From the NCBI RefSeq assembly GCF_004306155.1, contig NZ_BIMR01000038.1, positions 1-64,000 on the forward strand: a stretch of DNA of 64,000 nt, in the 5' to 3' direction. The stretch comes from Cellulomonas biazotea. Lineage in GTDB: Bacteria > Actinomycetota > Actinomycetes > Actinomycetales > Cellulomonadaceae. The notes under the pieces are model-generated. The model was given only the letters and a program-made list of their open reading frames with translations. It searched no databases and had not been told where the DNA came from. This document shows, piece by piece, positions 47,129-57,034 of the stretch (position 1 is its first letter; every line of letters starts with the position of its first letter). Made by a program: the position numbers and the translations under genes.

Positions 47129-50100
47129 TGGAAACCGCACCGCTGAAGTCGTTCGCAACCTGGGCGCGTACCTCGCTGATCCGCGAGGTGACCGCCCGGA
47201 TCGCCGTCGTGCTGGCATCCGCCTCGGCTGAGCGGGTCGAGCGGCCGAACGCTGTCGAGGCCTTGGAGAGGGCTGTCGCGGCGGCCGGTGGTGGTGACAA
47301 GGGCAAGGCTGCGGTCGCCGACAAGGTCGCCTAGACCTGGTTCAACCGGATCGTCGCCCTGCGGTTTATGGACGCCAACGGCTACACCGGCGTCGGGATC
47401 GTGTCCCCGCAGGCCGGCGTGCAGACCGGTCAGCCGGAGGTCCTGGCGGAGGCCAAGCGCGGCAACTTCGAGAGCGACGTGGTCGGGGGCAAGGCCCGCG
47501 AGAAAATCACGGGCCTGCTCAACGGCACTCGCCGCAGCGACGACCCCCAGGGCGAGGCCTACGCCCTGCTGCTTGCGGAGCACTGCCGGTACTGGAACCG
47601 CGCGATGCCGTTCATGTTCGAGCGGGAAGGCGACTTCACCGAACTGCTCATACCGGCGAATCTGCTGGCCGACGATTCGGTCCCGAGCCGGGCGGTCAAG
47701 GTCCTGAGCGCGGACGTGTGCCAGGACGTCGAGGTGATCGGCTGGCTCTACCAGTTCTACATCTCGGAGCGGAAGGACGAGGTCTTCGCCGGGTTCAAGA
47801 AGAACAAGAAGGCTGGCGCCGAGGAGATCCCCGCAGCCACCCAGTTGTTCACGCCGCACTGGATCGTGCGCTACCTCGTCGAGAACTCCCTCGGCCGGCT
47901 GTGGATGCTCAACCGCCCCGCCTCGCGCCTGGTCGACCAGATGGACTATTACATCGCCCCGGTCGACGAGGAGACCGACTTCCTGAAGATCTCCCGGCCC
48001 GAGGAGCTTAAGGTCGTGGACCCGGCTTGCGGGTCGGGGCACATGCTGACCTACGCCTTCGACCTGCTGTTCGCGATCTACCAGGAAGAGGGTTACGCCC
48101 CGGCCGAGATCCCCGGCTTGATCCTGGCCAACAACCTCTATGGCGTCGAGATCGACCCCCGGGCCGGAGCCCTGGCGGCCTTCGCCCTTACCATGAAGGC
48201 ACGCGCCAAGCAGCGGACCTTCTTCACCAAGCAGGTCGAGCCCAACGTCTGCGTCCTCGATCCGATCCACTTCACGCCGGACGAGATCGACCTGCTGCTG
48301 ACCCGCGGCGGCGACAAGCACGCCGAGACCGCCTTCTGGAACCAGTTCGAACACGCCGACACCTTCGGATCGCTCATCCAGCCCAGCGTCGAGCTGACCA
48401 TCCGCCTCAAGCAGCACATCGCGCGACTGGACGATGGCGGGAACCTCCTGCTGGCCGACGTCCTCGAATGGGCGGGGCGAGTCATCGAGCAGGCCGAATA
48501 CCTCTCGCCGCGATACACCGTCCTTGTTACGAATCCCCCGTACATGGATGCTCGGAATATGAGTGGGGCACTCTACGACCACGTCGTGGAGAACTTCCCA
48601 GATGGATTTACGGGAATAGATCTTGCCTTCGTGATTCGTGCGCGGTCGCTCATGCGGTCGAAGGGCTACCTAGGGCTCCTAAGCATGGACAGTTGGCTTG
48701 GGAACGCCGAGTGTGCCGGCTTCCGGGACATTGTCCGGCAAAGCTTGGCGCCCCGCATCGTCGTGCATCTAGGTCCGCGCGCCTTTCCCGAGATCCCGGG
48801 CGAGGTAGTTCAGGTCGTCGCAACGGTGTTCGAGAGGGTCGCGCCTGGCGCCTCAATCACCACCTTCATCGGGGCTACTAATGGGACATCAGTAGAGTCC
48901 AAGATTGCGCAGTTTCGTGACGCGAGGCGCAGGTTCATGCACTCGCTTGACTGGTTCGACGCCTTCCCCGGGCGGGTGTTCACCCCATATGCGGCTTCTG
49001 ATAGTGCCCACAAGACGTTCATGACTGCGCCACCTATGAAGTCAATCGCGGAAGTGCGCACGGGACTGCAGACGGGAGATAATGGACGATTCTTGCGACA
49101 GTGGTTCGAAGTGTCGGTAAGCAAGATCCGCTCTGACGACGGATCTCACGACGCGCGTTGGGTCCCCTATGTTAAGTCAAGCTCGCCCACTCGATGGTTC
49201 GCGCGGGAAGATTTCGTCGTCGACTGGCGAAACGATGGCGCCGAGATCCGAGACCACCAGAGTTCCGTGGTTCGTAATGCGTCCTACTACTTCCAGGCGG
49301 GTATTTCGTACGGCGGACTGGCGGGCAGTCTTAAGGCGAGACTCGTCGCTGCGAATGCAATCTTCGACCAGAAGAACTCGATGGTCTTCCCGCTGGGCCA
49401 GACAACAACAGGACAGCTTCTCTCCCTCATGAACAGTCCCGCATTCGAGACGCTCGCACGCCTCGTCTCTCCCAAGGGTTTCGGAGTGGGCACGCTGGCT
49501 CAGTTGCCCATACCTTCCGACCTGCTTGCAGTCCCGCGAATCGAGGAAATCGCCGAGTCGGCCATTGCCCTCGCGCGTGTCACCTTCGATCGGTCCGAGA
49601 CCTCTCGCGGATTCGTAGGCATGGACTCGATCCTCCTCGGCCTACCGACACCCTCGGATCTCCAACTCGGAGTTGAGTCGATAAGGAGAAGGGAGAGTGA
49701 CGTTCGCGCACAACTGCGCCAACTGGAGCTCGAGAATGCGGGAATCCTGCAGGAGGCGCTGCTCACGAGTGCCCCGGAAGGGTCGACAGAGGACGATCGC
49801 CCAGAACCGACCTCGGAATCCTCGATTGTCCGAGACCTCGTCTCTTATGCCGTGGGGTGTATCTTCGGTCGCTTTAGCCTCGACGGACCGGGGCTGGTCC
49901 TGGCCGACCAGGGCGCCACGGTTCAGGACTACCTGGCTAAGGTCCCGAGCCCCACGTTCGCTCCGGACAAGGACAATGTGATCCCGATCGTCGATGGTGA
50001 CTGGTTCGAGGACGACATCGTTGCACGGTTCCGCACCTTTCTCCGCGCTGCCTTCGGGGAACAGTACTTCGAGGAGAACCTGCGTTTCGTCGCCGAGTCG

Positions 50101-50553
50101 CTCGGCGTCAGAGACATCCGTGAGTACTTCGTGCGGTCGTTTTACAAAGACCACGTCCAGCGGTACCGAAAGCGCCCCATTTACTGGCTTTTCTCCAGTC
50201 CCAAGGGGTCGTTCAATGCGTTGATCTACGTGCACCGGTACACGCCATCCACGGTGTCGACAGTGCTCAACGAGTACCTGCGTGAGTTCCGGGCCAAGCT
50301 TTCTTCGAGCCTGCAGCAGCAGGACCGGCAGGTCGCGGGCAGTGGTGCGCCGCGCGAGCAGGCGGCCGCCCAGAAAGAGGCGGACCGGCTGCGTGAGGTG
50401 CTTCTGGAGCTCGAGGAGTACGAGCACGACGTCTTGTACCCGCTGGCCTCGCGTCAGCTACCGATAGACCTGGACGACGGCGTGAAGGCCAACTACCCCA
50501 AGTTTGGTGAGGCCCTGAAGAAGATCCCTGGACTTGAGGCCGCAGATGAGTGA
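47128..50553 (+). CDS. pglX: BREX adenine methyltransferase PglX (BrxX), interrupted by an in-frame TAG
   Basis: The full frame would give 1141 residues. After 68 codons TAG lies at 47332-47334, exactly where the conserved (Y)TWFNR motif begins: the frame resumes TWFNRIVALRFMDANG. The next ATG is at 47368 and would give a 1061-residue product lacking the first 80. Downstream parts look intact: methyltransferase motif DPACGSGHM (about 298) and NPPY (470), then the target-recognition half. GC falls over about 48530-49860 compared with both sides. The enzyme methylates adenine in a 6-7 bp non-palindromic site, marking host DNA. Either this allele is defective or restarts at 47368, or the base is a sequencing error. 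Confidence 0.9.
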
Positions 50554-53044
50554 CGCCACAACGGTTCGCCCACACCTGCTGCGGTGGTTTGACAGTCGCC
50601 GCGTGGTGTTCTGGCATGACCCGGAGGGCCAGTACGCCGCGGATCTCGACAGCCTCGACCTGCCGGGCGTCCGGACCATTCGAGTTGCGAACGATGAGTT
50701 CGCGGTCAAGAACCGGCTGCTGCACGACGAGCCGGAGGGCAAGTTCTTGGTCTACCGCTCGGGCCAGGTGCCGAGCGGCATCGGGGACTGGTTGCTCGAC
50801 CTGGAGCTGGCCTACGGCGCGTTCACGGCCGACCGGACCGCTCTCGTGGTCCAAGACCTGGGTCTCACCGGTGAAGACATCGGCGAGGTTGTTGAGGCGC
50901 ACGCGAAGTTCTTCAACGCAGGCAAGCGCGTTCAGAGCCTCAAGGCACTGCTGAAGCCGGAGGACGACGGGGTCCTGCTGCGCGCCAAGCTGAGCGCAGT
51001 CGTGCTTGCACAGGGTGAGCACAGTCTCCTGGAGCTAACGCGCACTCTTCTGATCGAGAACGCGAATGGAGCGACGTCCAAGTACGACGCGCTCGTCGAC
51101 TACGGACTCAACGGCTTCTACTGGCAGGGCGTGGCCCGCATCTACGGATACGAGTCGTCGGCGCCCACAGTCGACGACCTGGTGCTGTGGATCTTCCAGC
51201 GAGCGATCGACAGGTTCCGCTCGGACCGTCCGGACGCGTTCCACAACATCCAGCGCGATTTCGCGAGCCTGCGGCATGACCCGCGGAGCCGTGCGGCGCT
51301 CTCGACGCTCGCGAAGCGCGCGGCCCGCGACCTCGACTACACGACGAAGATCGAGAACCTCACATGTCGCGACCTGGGCAGCGACGACGTGTTCGAAGAG
51401 GCTGACCAGAAGGTCATCAGCGACCTTGCCCGCGCGGTGGCTGATCAGACCGTCAGCCCTCGCGAGGTGGGCGAAGCCGTGCGGTTGCGCCGAACCAGCG
51501 TATGGATCGATCACTACCGGCAGCTCTACGACGCTGTCGAGAGCGCATCGGAGATGTTGGGTGAGGTGGCGTCGCTCGACTTGTCGATGAAGTCGTTCGA
51601 CGATGGCCTGACTCGCTACCAGCGCGAGTGGTTCCGCATCGACCAGCTCTATCGCCGATTCATCTCCGCGGCACGCACTGCCGAACACTCCAAGCCGCTC
51701 GAGGCGCTGCGCGAGCAAGTGGAGAAGCACTACACGAACAAGTTCCAGTACGAGCTTGGCAACGCGTGGCAGCAGCAGGTCGACGCCGCCCAAGAGTGGC
51801 GGTCGCGAGAGCTGCGGTCGCAGACCGCTTTCTACGCCGGATACGTCGATCCCCTGGTCAAGGAGGGTGACAAGAAGGCCGTCGTCATCATTTCCGATGC
51901 CCTGCGTTACGAGGTGGCCGACGAACTCGGCACGCTCATCCGGCAGGAGGATCGATTCGACGCGACCTTGGACGCCGTCCTCGGCGTACTGCCGAGCTAC
52001 ACCCAGCTAGGCATGGCCGCGCTCTTGCCGCATGCGGCCCTCACTCACGCGCCGGATGCTAAGACGGTGCTCGCCGACGGCCAGCCCACGAACGGTACTG
52101 CCTTCCGGAGCACGATCCTGGCTGCGGTCAGTGGTTCGGCGATCCAAGCCGAGGACTTCAAGGCGCTCCCCGCCGACGAACGCCGTGAGCTGTTTCGGGC
52201 CAACCGTGTCTTGTACGTCTACCACAACAGGATCGATGCGACGGGGGAGAAGCCCGGCACGGAGAGGCAGGTCTTTGAAGCCGTCGATGACACATTGCGC
52301 GACCTCCTAGACCTCGTCAAGAAGCTCGCGAATGCCAACGCGACGAACATCTTCATCACCGCCGACCACGGGTTCCTCTACCAGGACGAGGCACTCGCCG
52401 ACCCCTTCTTCCTCTCGACCAAACCGCAGGGCGACGACCTGAAGTACGTGAACAAGCGGTTCGTGCTCGGCACGGGCCTGAAGGCCGATCCGGCATTCGC
52501 TACGTTCGCGGCGGGGCAACTCGGTTTGGACAGCGACCTCGAAGTCCAGATCCCCAAGTCCATCCACCGGCTGCGCCAGGCGGGCAGCGGTTCGCGATTC
52601 GTGCACGGCGGCGCCACGCTGCAGGAGATCGTCGTTCCCGTGCTCTTCGTCAACAAGCGGCGCAAGAGTGACACCCGGCTGGTCAACGTGGAGGTCTGGC
52701 CCGAGTCGAACAAGATCACGACGGGGCAAGTCGTGGTCCGGCTGTTCCAGACCGAGCCGGTGACCGACAAGATCCAGCCGCGCACACTGCGCGCCGGCCT
52801 CTACGTGGAGGAGACGCTGATCTCGAACGTCGTCGACCTCACGTTCGACCAGACTTCGACCGACAAGCGCGACCGCTACCAGCACGCGCACATGCTGCTC
52901 ACCCAGGAGTCTGCTGGGTTCAACAATCGGTCGGTCGAGTTCCGGCTGGAAGAGCGCATCCCGAACACCAACCAGTGGCGCCGCTACCCGAGCAAGGTCT
53001 TCTACACGCTGACCCGCTCGTTCGCGTCCGACTTCGACTTCTAG
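50546..53044 (+). CDS. pglZ: BREX alkaline phosphatase-fold protein PglZ
   Basis: 832 aa from ATG at 50546, overlapping pglX by 8 bases; an upstream TTG at 50534 is less likely. The phosphatase-like core contains KKAVVIISDALRYEVADEL (metal site, about 440-460) and NIFITADHGFLYQDEAL (about 600). Its role is in BREX complex function; it is required for defence in studied systems. Confidence 0.94.
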   Translation: MSDATTVRPHLLRWFDSRRVVFWHDPEGQYAADLDSLDLPGVRTIRVANDEFAVKNRLLHDEPEGKFLVYRSGQVPSGIGDWLLDLELAYGAFTADRTALVVQDLGLTGEDIGEVVEAHAKFFNAGKRVQSLKALLKPEDDGVLLRAKLSAVVLAQGEHSLLELTRTLLIENANGATSKYDALVDYGLNGFYWQGVARIYGYESSAPTVDDLVLWIFQRAIDRFRSDRPDAFHNIQRDFASLRHDPRSRAALSTLAKRAARDLDYTTKIENLTCRDLGSDDVFEEADQKVISDLARAVADQTVSPREVGEAVRLRRTSVWIDHYRQLYDAVESASEMLGEVASLDLSMKSFDDGLTRYQREWFRIDQLYRRFISAARTAEHSKPLEALREQVEKHYTNKFQYELGNAWQQQVDAAQEWRSRELRSQTAFYAGYVDPLVKEGDKKAVVIISDALRYEVADELGTLIRQEDRFDATLDAVLGVLPSYTQLGMAALLPHAALTHAPDAKTVLADGQPTNGTAFRSTILAAVSGSAIQAEDFKALPADERRELFRANRVLYVYHNRIDATGEKPGTERQVFEAVDDTLRDLLDLVKKLANANATNIFITADHGFLYQDEALADPFFLSTKPQGDDLKYVNKRFVLGTGLKADPAFATFAAGQLGLDSDLEVQIPKSIHRLRQAGSGSRFVHGGATLQEIVVPVLFVNKRRKSDTRLVNVEVWPESNKITTGQVVVRLFQTEPVTDKIQPRTLRAGLYVEETLISNVVDLTFDQTSTDKRDRYQHAHMLLTQESAGFNNRSVEFRLEERIPNTNQWRRYPSKVFYTLTRSFASDFDF

Positions 53045-53060
53045 AGGGATCAGAACTGAG

Positions 53061-55184
53061 ATGAGCGCCACCGAGGACGAGACGGCTCCCGAGAGCAGCA
53101 CGCCACCGAAGAGCGACCTCGACTACAAGATCAACCTGTTGTTCCCCGGCGTCGTCGTCCGCAAGGACCTAGTCAAGGCGGTCAAGGGCAACGCCATCGT
53201 CCCGTCGTACGTCCTGGAGTACCTGCTCGGGCAGTACGCGGCGTCCGACGACGAGGCGACTATTCAGGCCGGCATCGAGACCGTCCGCAAGATCCTGGCC
53301 GAGCACTACGTGCACCGCAGCGAGTCGGAGCTGGTCAAGTCGACCATCAAGGAGCGCGGCCGGCACCGGGTCATCGACAAGGTCACGGTCACCCTCAACG
53401 AGAAGGCCGACGTCTACGAGGCCGAGTTCGCGAACCTCGGCATTAAGGGCGTCATCGTCGACTCGCCGGTCATCAAGGCCCACCCCAAGCTGCTGGTCGG
53501 TGGCGTGTGGTGCATCTGCGACGTCGAGTACTTCCACAGCGACGACCAGCGGACCGTGCCGTGGATCCTCGGCTCGATCAAGCCGATCCAGCTCTCGAAG
53601 TTCGACGTCCAGCAGTACCTAGAGGCCCGGCGGGGCTTCACGACCGATGAGTGGATCGACCTGCTCATGCAGTCGATCGGGTTCAATCCCGAGATGTTCA
53701 GCCGGCGCGGCAAGTTCTTCCAACTCGTGCGGCTCATCCCGTTCGTCGAGCGCAACTACAACCTCGTCGAGCTCGGCCCCAAGGGCACCGGCAAGTCCCA
53801 CATCTTCTCGGAGTTCTCCCCGCACGGGATGCTGATCTCCGGCGGTGAGGTCACCGTCCCGAAGCTGTTCGTCAACAACTCCAACGGTCGACTTGGTCTC
53901 GTCGGGTACTGGGATGTCGTCGCGTTCGACGAGTTCGCCGGCAAGAAGAAGCGCACCGACAAGTCGCTCGTCGACATCATGAAGAACTACATGGCGAACA
54001 AGTCGTTCTCCCGGGGCGTGGAGACCCTGGGCGCCGAGGCGTCGATGGTCTTCGTCGGCAACACCTCGCACACCGTGCCGTACATGCTCAAGCACTCTGA
54101 CCTGTTCGACGAGCTGCCCGAGGCGTACCACGATCCCGCGTACCTCGACCGCCTGCACCACTACATCCCGGGTTGGGAAGTCGACATCATCCGCGGCGAG
54201 ATGTTCTCCGACGGCTACGGCTTCGTCGTCGACTACATCGCCGAGGTCCTCAAGTCCATGCGCTCACAGGACTACTCCGACCGCTACCAGCCGCACTTCA
54301 CGCTCTCGTCGGACATCTCGACGCGCGACCGTGACGGCGTCCACAAGACGTTTTCCGGCCTGATGAAGATCCTCTACCCCGGCGGGGAGGCGACGAAGGA
54401 GGAGATCGAAGAGATCCTCCGGTTCGCCATCGAGGGCCGTAAGCGCGTCAAGGACCAGATCCTGCGCATCGACTCCACCATGGCCGAGGTCAAGTTCGGA
54501 TACACCGACCGGGAGGGCGCGTGGTCCAGCGTCGCCACGCTGGAAGAAGACGAGTACCCGAGCTACTACTACCGTGGGCGCACGATCACCGAGTCGTCGG
54601 TGGAGCCGGCTGTCACGACGACCGAACCGGGCGGCACCGTCACGCCGTCGGAGGCAGGCACTGCCCCGGCCTCGGAGTCCGCGCCGCAACTCTTCGAAGG
54701 GCACAGGGACTTCCACGAGAACCAGCGCGGCATCGCGTACGAGACCTTGCTTCTGCCTTATCTGGTCGGCGCGACCGAGGTCACGATCGTCGACCCCTAC
54801 ATCCGCATGTCACATCAGGGCCGGAATCTCGTCGACCTGCTCGCACTGTTGGCCGCCGCGAAGGACCCCGCGGAGGAGATCCGGGTGACGCTCGTGACGA
54901 AGCCCGACACCGGTGAGTACGAGAAGCAGCACCTGCTGATGCTCAAGGACATCCAGGACAGCGCGGCTCGAGCCGGGATCAGCTTCACGGTGGCCTGGGA
55001 CGACACCATCCACGACCGTTCCATCCGCGCCGACAACGGCTGGCGCATCCTGCTCGGTCGTGGGCTCGACATCTTCCAGAAGGGCTCGGGTGGCCAGTTC
55101 GACCTCGGAGCGCGCAACCACGCTTTCCGGCAGGTGGTGGCCTTTGGCGTGACCTACATCCGTGAGGACGCTCGCGGGTCGTGA
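53061..55184 (+). CDS. brxL: BREX protein BrxL with a C-terminal MIT_C/PLD-like domain
   Basis: 707 aa, ATG. The N-terminal half is standard BrxL: LLFPGVVVRKDLVKAVKGNAIVPSYVLEYLLGQY, the Walker A GPKGTGKSHIFSEFSPHG (239-256) and Walker B VVAFDEF. The family C-terminus usually carries a Lon-type protease domain. Here, after a linker (about 515-550), the region 555-700 shows EVTIVDPYIRM and IHDRSIRADNGWRILLGRGLDIFQ, the hallmark of the MIT C-terminal PLD-like domain seen in MITD1. I see no Lon Ser-Lys dyad. BrxL hexamers and dodecamers bind DNA in known systems, so a swapped C-terminus may change how it ends the process. Confidence 0.9.
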   Translation: MSATEDETAPESSTPPKSDLDYKINLLFPGVVVRKDLVKAVKGNAIVPSYVLEYLLGQYAASDDEATIQAGIETVRKILAEHYVHRSESELVKSTIKERGRHRVIDKVTVTLNEKADVYEAEFANLGIKGVIVDSPVIKAHPKLLVGGVWCICDVEYFHSDDQRTVPWILGSIKPIQLSKFDVQQYLEARRGFTTDEWIDLLMQSIGFNPEMFSRRGKFFQLVRLIPFVERNYNLVELGPKGTGKSHIFSEFSPHGMLISGGEVTVPKLFVNNSNGRLGLVGYWDVVAFDEFAGKKKRTDKSLVDIMKNYMANKSFSRGVETLGAEASMVFVGNTSHTVPYMLKHSDLFDELPEAYHDPAYLDRLHHYIPGWEVDIIRGEMFSDGYGFVVDYIAEVLKSMRSQDYSDRYQPHFTLSSDISTRDRDGVHKTFSGLMKILYPGGEATKEEIEEILRFAIEGRKRVKDQILRIDSTMAEVKFGYTDREGAWSSVATLEEDEYPSYYYRGRTITESSVEPAVTTTEPGGTVTPSEAGTAPASESAPQLFEGHRDFHENQRGIAYETLLLPYLVGATEVTIVDPYIRMSHQGRNLVDLLALLAAAKDPAEEIRVTLVTKPDTGEYEKQHLLMLKDIQDSAARAGISFTVAWDDTIHDRSIRADNGWRILLGRGLDIFQKGSGGQFDLGARNHAFRQVVAFGVTYIREDARGS

Positions 55185-55221
55185 GACGCGTGCGACCCGG
55201 TGCCGGTCCGCTTTGGCGCGC

Positions 55222-55593
55222 CTAGCGTTGGGCCTCCGACTCCGTCGACGTCACCACGATCTCCTCGAGTAGGTCTGCGAGTTTGAAGTAGGTGTTCAGG
55301 TCGCGGATTGTCGAACTGGACTGATGGCGATGGCTGTACTCCTCGCGGGCGTGTGACCGGGCCCATTGCGCGAACTGCGCGATCTCGCCTCTGCGGTGAG
55401 GGTCGCCGAGGAGTTGCACCAGCGGCTCGAGGGCAGGAGCCAGCCAGTCTCGCCTGGCCTGCTCGCGGGCGGGTCGCTCGCGCCAGTACGTCTTCATGTA
55501 CGCGTCGCGACAGCTGGGGTGGGTGACCGGCGGTCGTCCACGAGGTGGTTGCTCGAGCGGCTTGCCGCACTGCTTGCACAGTCGCTGCTTCAT
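55222..55593 (-). CDS. Small zinc-ribbon-like protein
   Basis: 123 aa from ATG at 55593. The N-terminal RLCKQCGKPLEQPPRGRPPVTHPSCRDAY has a CxxC...C pattern like a half zinc ribbon. The rest is helical and charged (WLAPALEPLVQLLGDPHRRGEIAQFAQWARSHAREEYSHRHQSSSTIRDLNTYFKLADLLEEIVV). No family is recognised. It is convergent with brxL and downstream of the XRE gene. Confidence 0.65.
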   Translation of the reverse strand: MKQRLCKQCGKPLEQPPRGRPPVTHPSCRDAYMKTYWRERPAREQARRDWLAPALEPLVQLLGDPHRRGEIAQFAQWARSHAREEYSHRHQSSSTIRDLNTYFKLADLLEEIVVTSTESEAQR

Positions 55594-55690
55594 CACCAGT
55601 CCCGTCGGAGGCGACTTTAGTTGTAGCAGTGTATATGCGGCCTTCGAGCCTCTTTGCATGAGCAGAGGTACACACCACAACGGCCCAGCA

Positions 55691-55978
55691 TCAGGTGCGA
55701 TGCAGCCGATCGGCGGGCAGCAGCACACGTTCGAGGGCGTCCTCGATGCGGGCGAGGGTCTCGATGTCGGGCCAGTTTCGCCCGGACGTGATGTTCGCGA
55801 TGGTGACGTGGGACACGCCGGCCCGCCGAGCGAGCTCGCGTTGGCTCCATTGCCGGCGATCGAGTTCGGTGGCGATCGTGATCGCGACGAGTTGGGCGTA
55901 GCGGCCCCCGAGGCTCGTCGGAGCCCCGGCGGGCCAGTCGGCCACGACGTCGCGAGGGGCATCCCTGTGACGGGGCAC
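55691..55978 (-). CDS. XRE-family HTH transcriptional regulator
   Basis: 95 aa from GTG at 55978; the true start may be downstream. ELDRRQWSQRELARRAGVSHVTIANITSGRNWPDIETLARIEDALE is a complete Cro/CI-type helix-turn-helix. A TATAG sequence lies immediately upstream of the GTG, so the message may be leaderless. It possibly governs the gene at 55222 or the neighbouring mobile pair. Confidence 0.85.
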   Translation of the reverse strand: MPRHRDAPRDVVADWPAGAPTSLGGRYAQLVAITIATELDRRQWSQRELARRAGVSHVTIANITSGRNWPDIETLARIEDALERVLLPADRLHRT

Positions 55979-56063
55979 GTCTATACGTTAGGGCACATCA
56001 CGAAGGCCGAGCTGGCGTCCGCGAGTACCGCCGGGCTTGGCGGAGGGGTTGCGCCTCCAGCAT

Positions 56064-56089
56064 CCAGTGGTCAAACTATTGACCACTGG
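56064..56089. repeat. Perfect 11-bp inverted repeat upstream of the recombinase-like gene
   Basis: CCAGTGGTCAA-ACTA-TTGACCACTGG. The core TATTGACCAC (56078-56087) recurs in direct orientation at 58576-58585, just beyond the gene pair and its terminator. It could be a recombinase or operator site, or one end of a mobile element. Confidence 0.75.
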
Positions 56090-56095
56090 CAGCCA

Positions 56096-57034
56096 ATGCT
56101 GCCGTCCGAACTCCTCCTGGGATGGCTGGCCATGCCGGAGATCACCATTGTCGATGCATGCAGTCACGTCGTTGAGACGTGGCGCTCGGCGGGTGTGCTC
56201 GCCGAGCAGAGCGTGACGAAGTTCGACGGCGTGCTCGAGCGGTTCGGCGGCTACGCCGCGGCCTTCGGGGTGCTGCGACTGGTCGACGTTGACGGTGAAC
56301 TTGTCGCACAGTTCATCCGCGCGCGGGGGAGGCGACGCTCGGGCGAGATCGCCGAGGCGGCGGTCGGGACGATGCAGATCCGGCGGGCAGTGTTGCGAGC
56401 CTTCTACCGCACCGCGCGCCAGCTGCGGTTGACGTGGGACGACCCCGCCCGTGACGTCGAACTGCCGCATCGTGAAGCTCGCACGCCGCGTCCGCTGACC
56501 GAGGCGGAGGCCGACCTGGTGTGGCTGCACGCATGGGCGGCCGGTGGTCGGTTCACCCGCCATGCAGCGACCGCAGCGTTGCTGTTCTCGGGCGCGCACA
56601 GCGGCGAGGTCGGCCACGTCACGGTCGCCGACCTGGACGTCGTCAACGCTCAAGTCTGGCTGCACGGCGCCTCCCGGTACACGCCGCGTCACGTCAGCGT
56701 CGCACCGAAGCATTTCGAGGCGCTGGTCGAGCGCGTAGACACACTGAAGCGCCAGGCACCCCACGCGCACGACGATCAACTGGTCCTCGCGACGGGAGCC
56801 GGCGGCTCAGACGCGAACAAGCAGGCGCGCGTCTGCGTGACGGCCGCCGATCTCCTCACCGAGGCCGGTCTTGGTCGGGACGGCGCCCTGCGACCGTCCT
56901 CCATGACGGCAGTCGCTGGCGTGCAGGCGTTTGCAGTCGCATCGCGCATCGAGGACGCCGCTCGTGTCCTGGGACTGGCCTCACTCGACGCGGCTGCTCG
57001 CTCGATCGGCTGGCAGTGGCGGGGCGACGTCTGA
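56096..57034 (+). CDS. Degenerate tyrosine-recombinase-like protein
   Basis: 312 aa from ATG at 56096 (56132 also possible). The layout is integrase-like: an N-terminal SAM-like helical domain (about 10-120) and a C-terminal part with a LTEAEADLVWLHAWAAGG...TAALLFSGAHSGEVGHVTVADLD box. In active enzymes this box has a catalytic Arg (G.R..E...L...D); here it reads GAHSGEVG. No HxxR or terminal Tyr motif is evident. It overlaps the next gene (TGATG), so it is coupled, and probably acts as an accessory DNA-binding partner. Confidence 0.65.
   Translation: MLPSELLLGWLAMPEITIVDACSHVVETWRSAGVLAEQSVTKFDGVLERFGGYAAAFGVLRLVDVDGELVAQFIRARGRRRSGEIAEAAVGTMQIRRAVLRAFYRTARQLRLTWDDPARDVELPHREARTPRPLTEAEADLVWLHAWAAGGRFTRHAATAALLFSGAHSGEVGHVTVADLDVVNAQVWLHGASRYTPRHVSVAPKHFEALVERVDTLKRQAPHAHDDQLVLATGAGGSDANKQARVCVTAADLLTEAGLGRDGALRPSSMTAVAGVQAFAVASRIEDAARVLGLASLDAAARSIGWQWRGDV

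Noticed and set aside
47332-47334. Amber suppression allowing read-through of TAG in pglX and the SpoU gene
   Set aside because: Many ordinary genes here end in TAG (for example 27942, 32243, 35308, 58404), so TAG is a normal stop. No suppressor tRNA is visible in the window.
42156-55184. Phage growth limitation (Pgl, BREX type 2) or DISARM
   Set aside because: brxA, brxB and brxL are present in type 1 order, and there is no pglW kinase, no drmA/B/C and no DEAD-box BrxHI.
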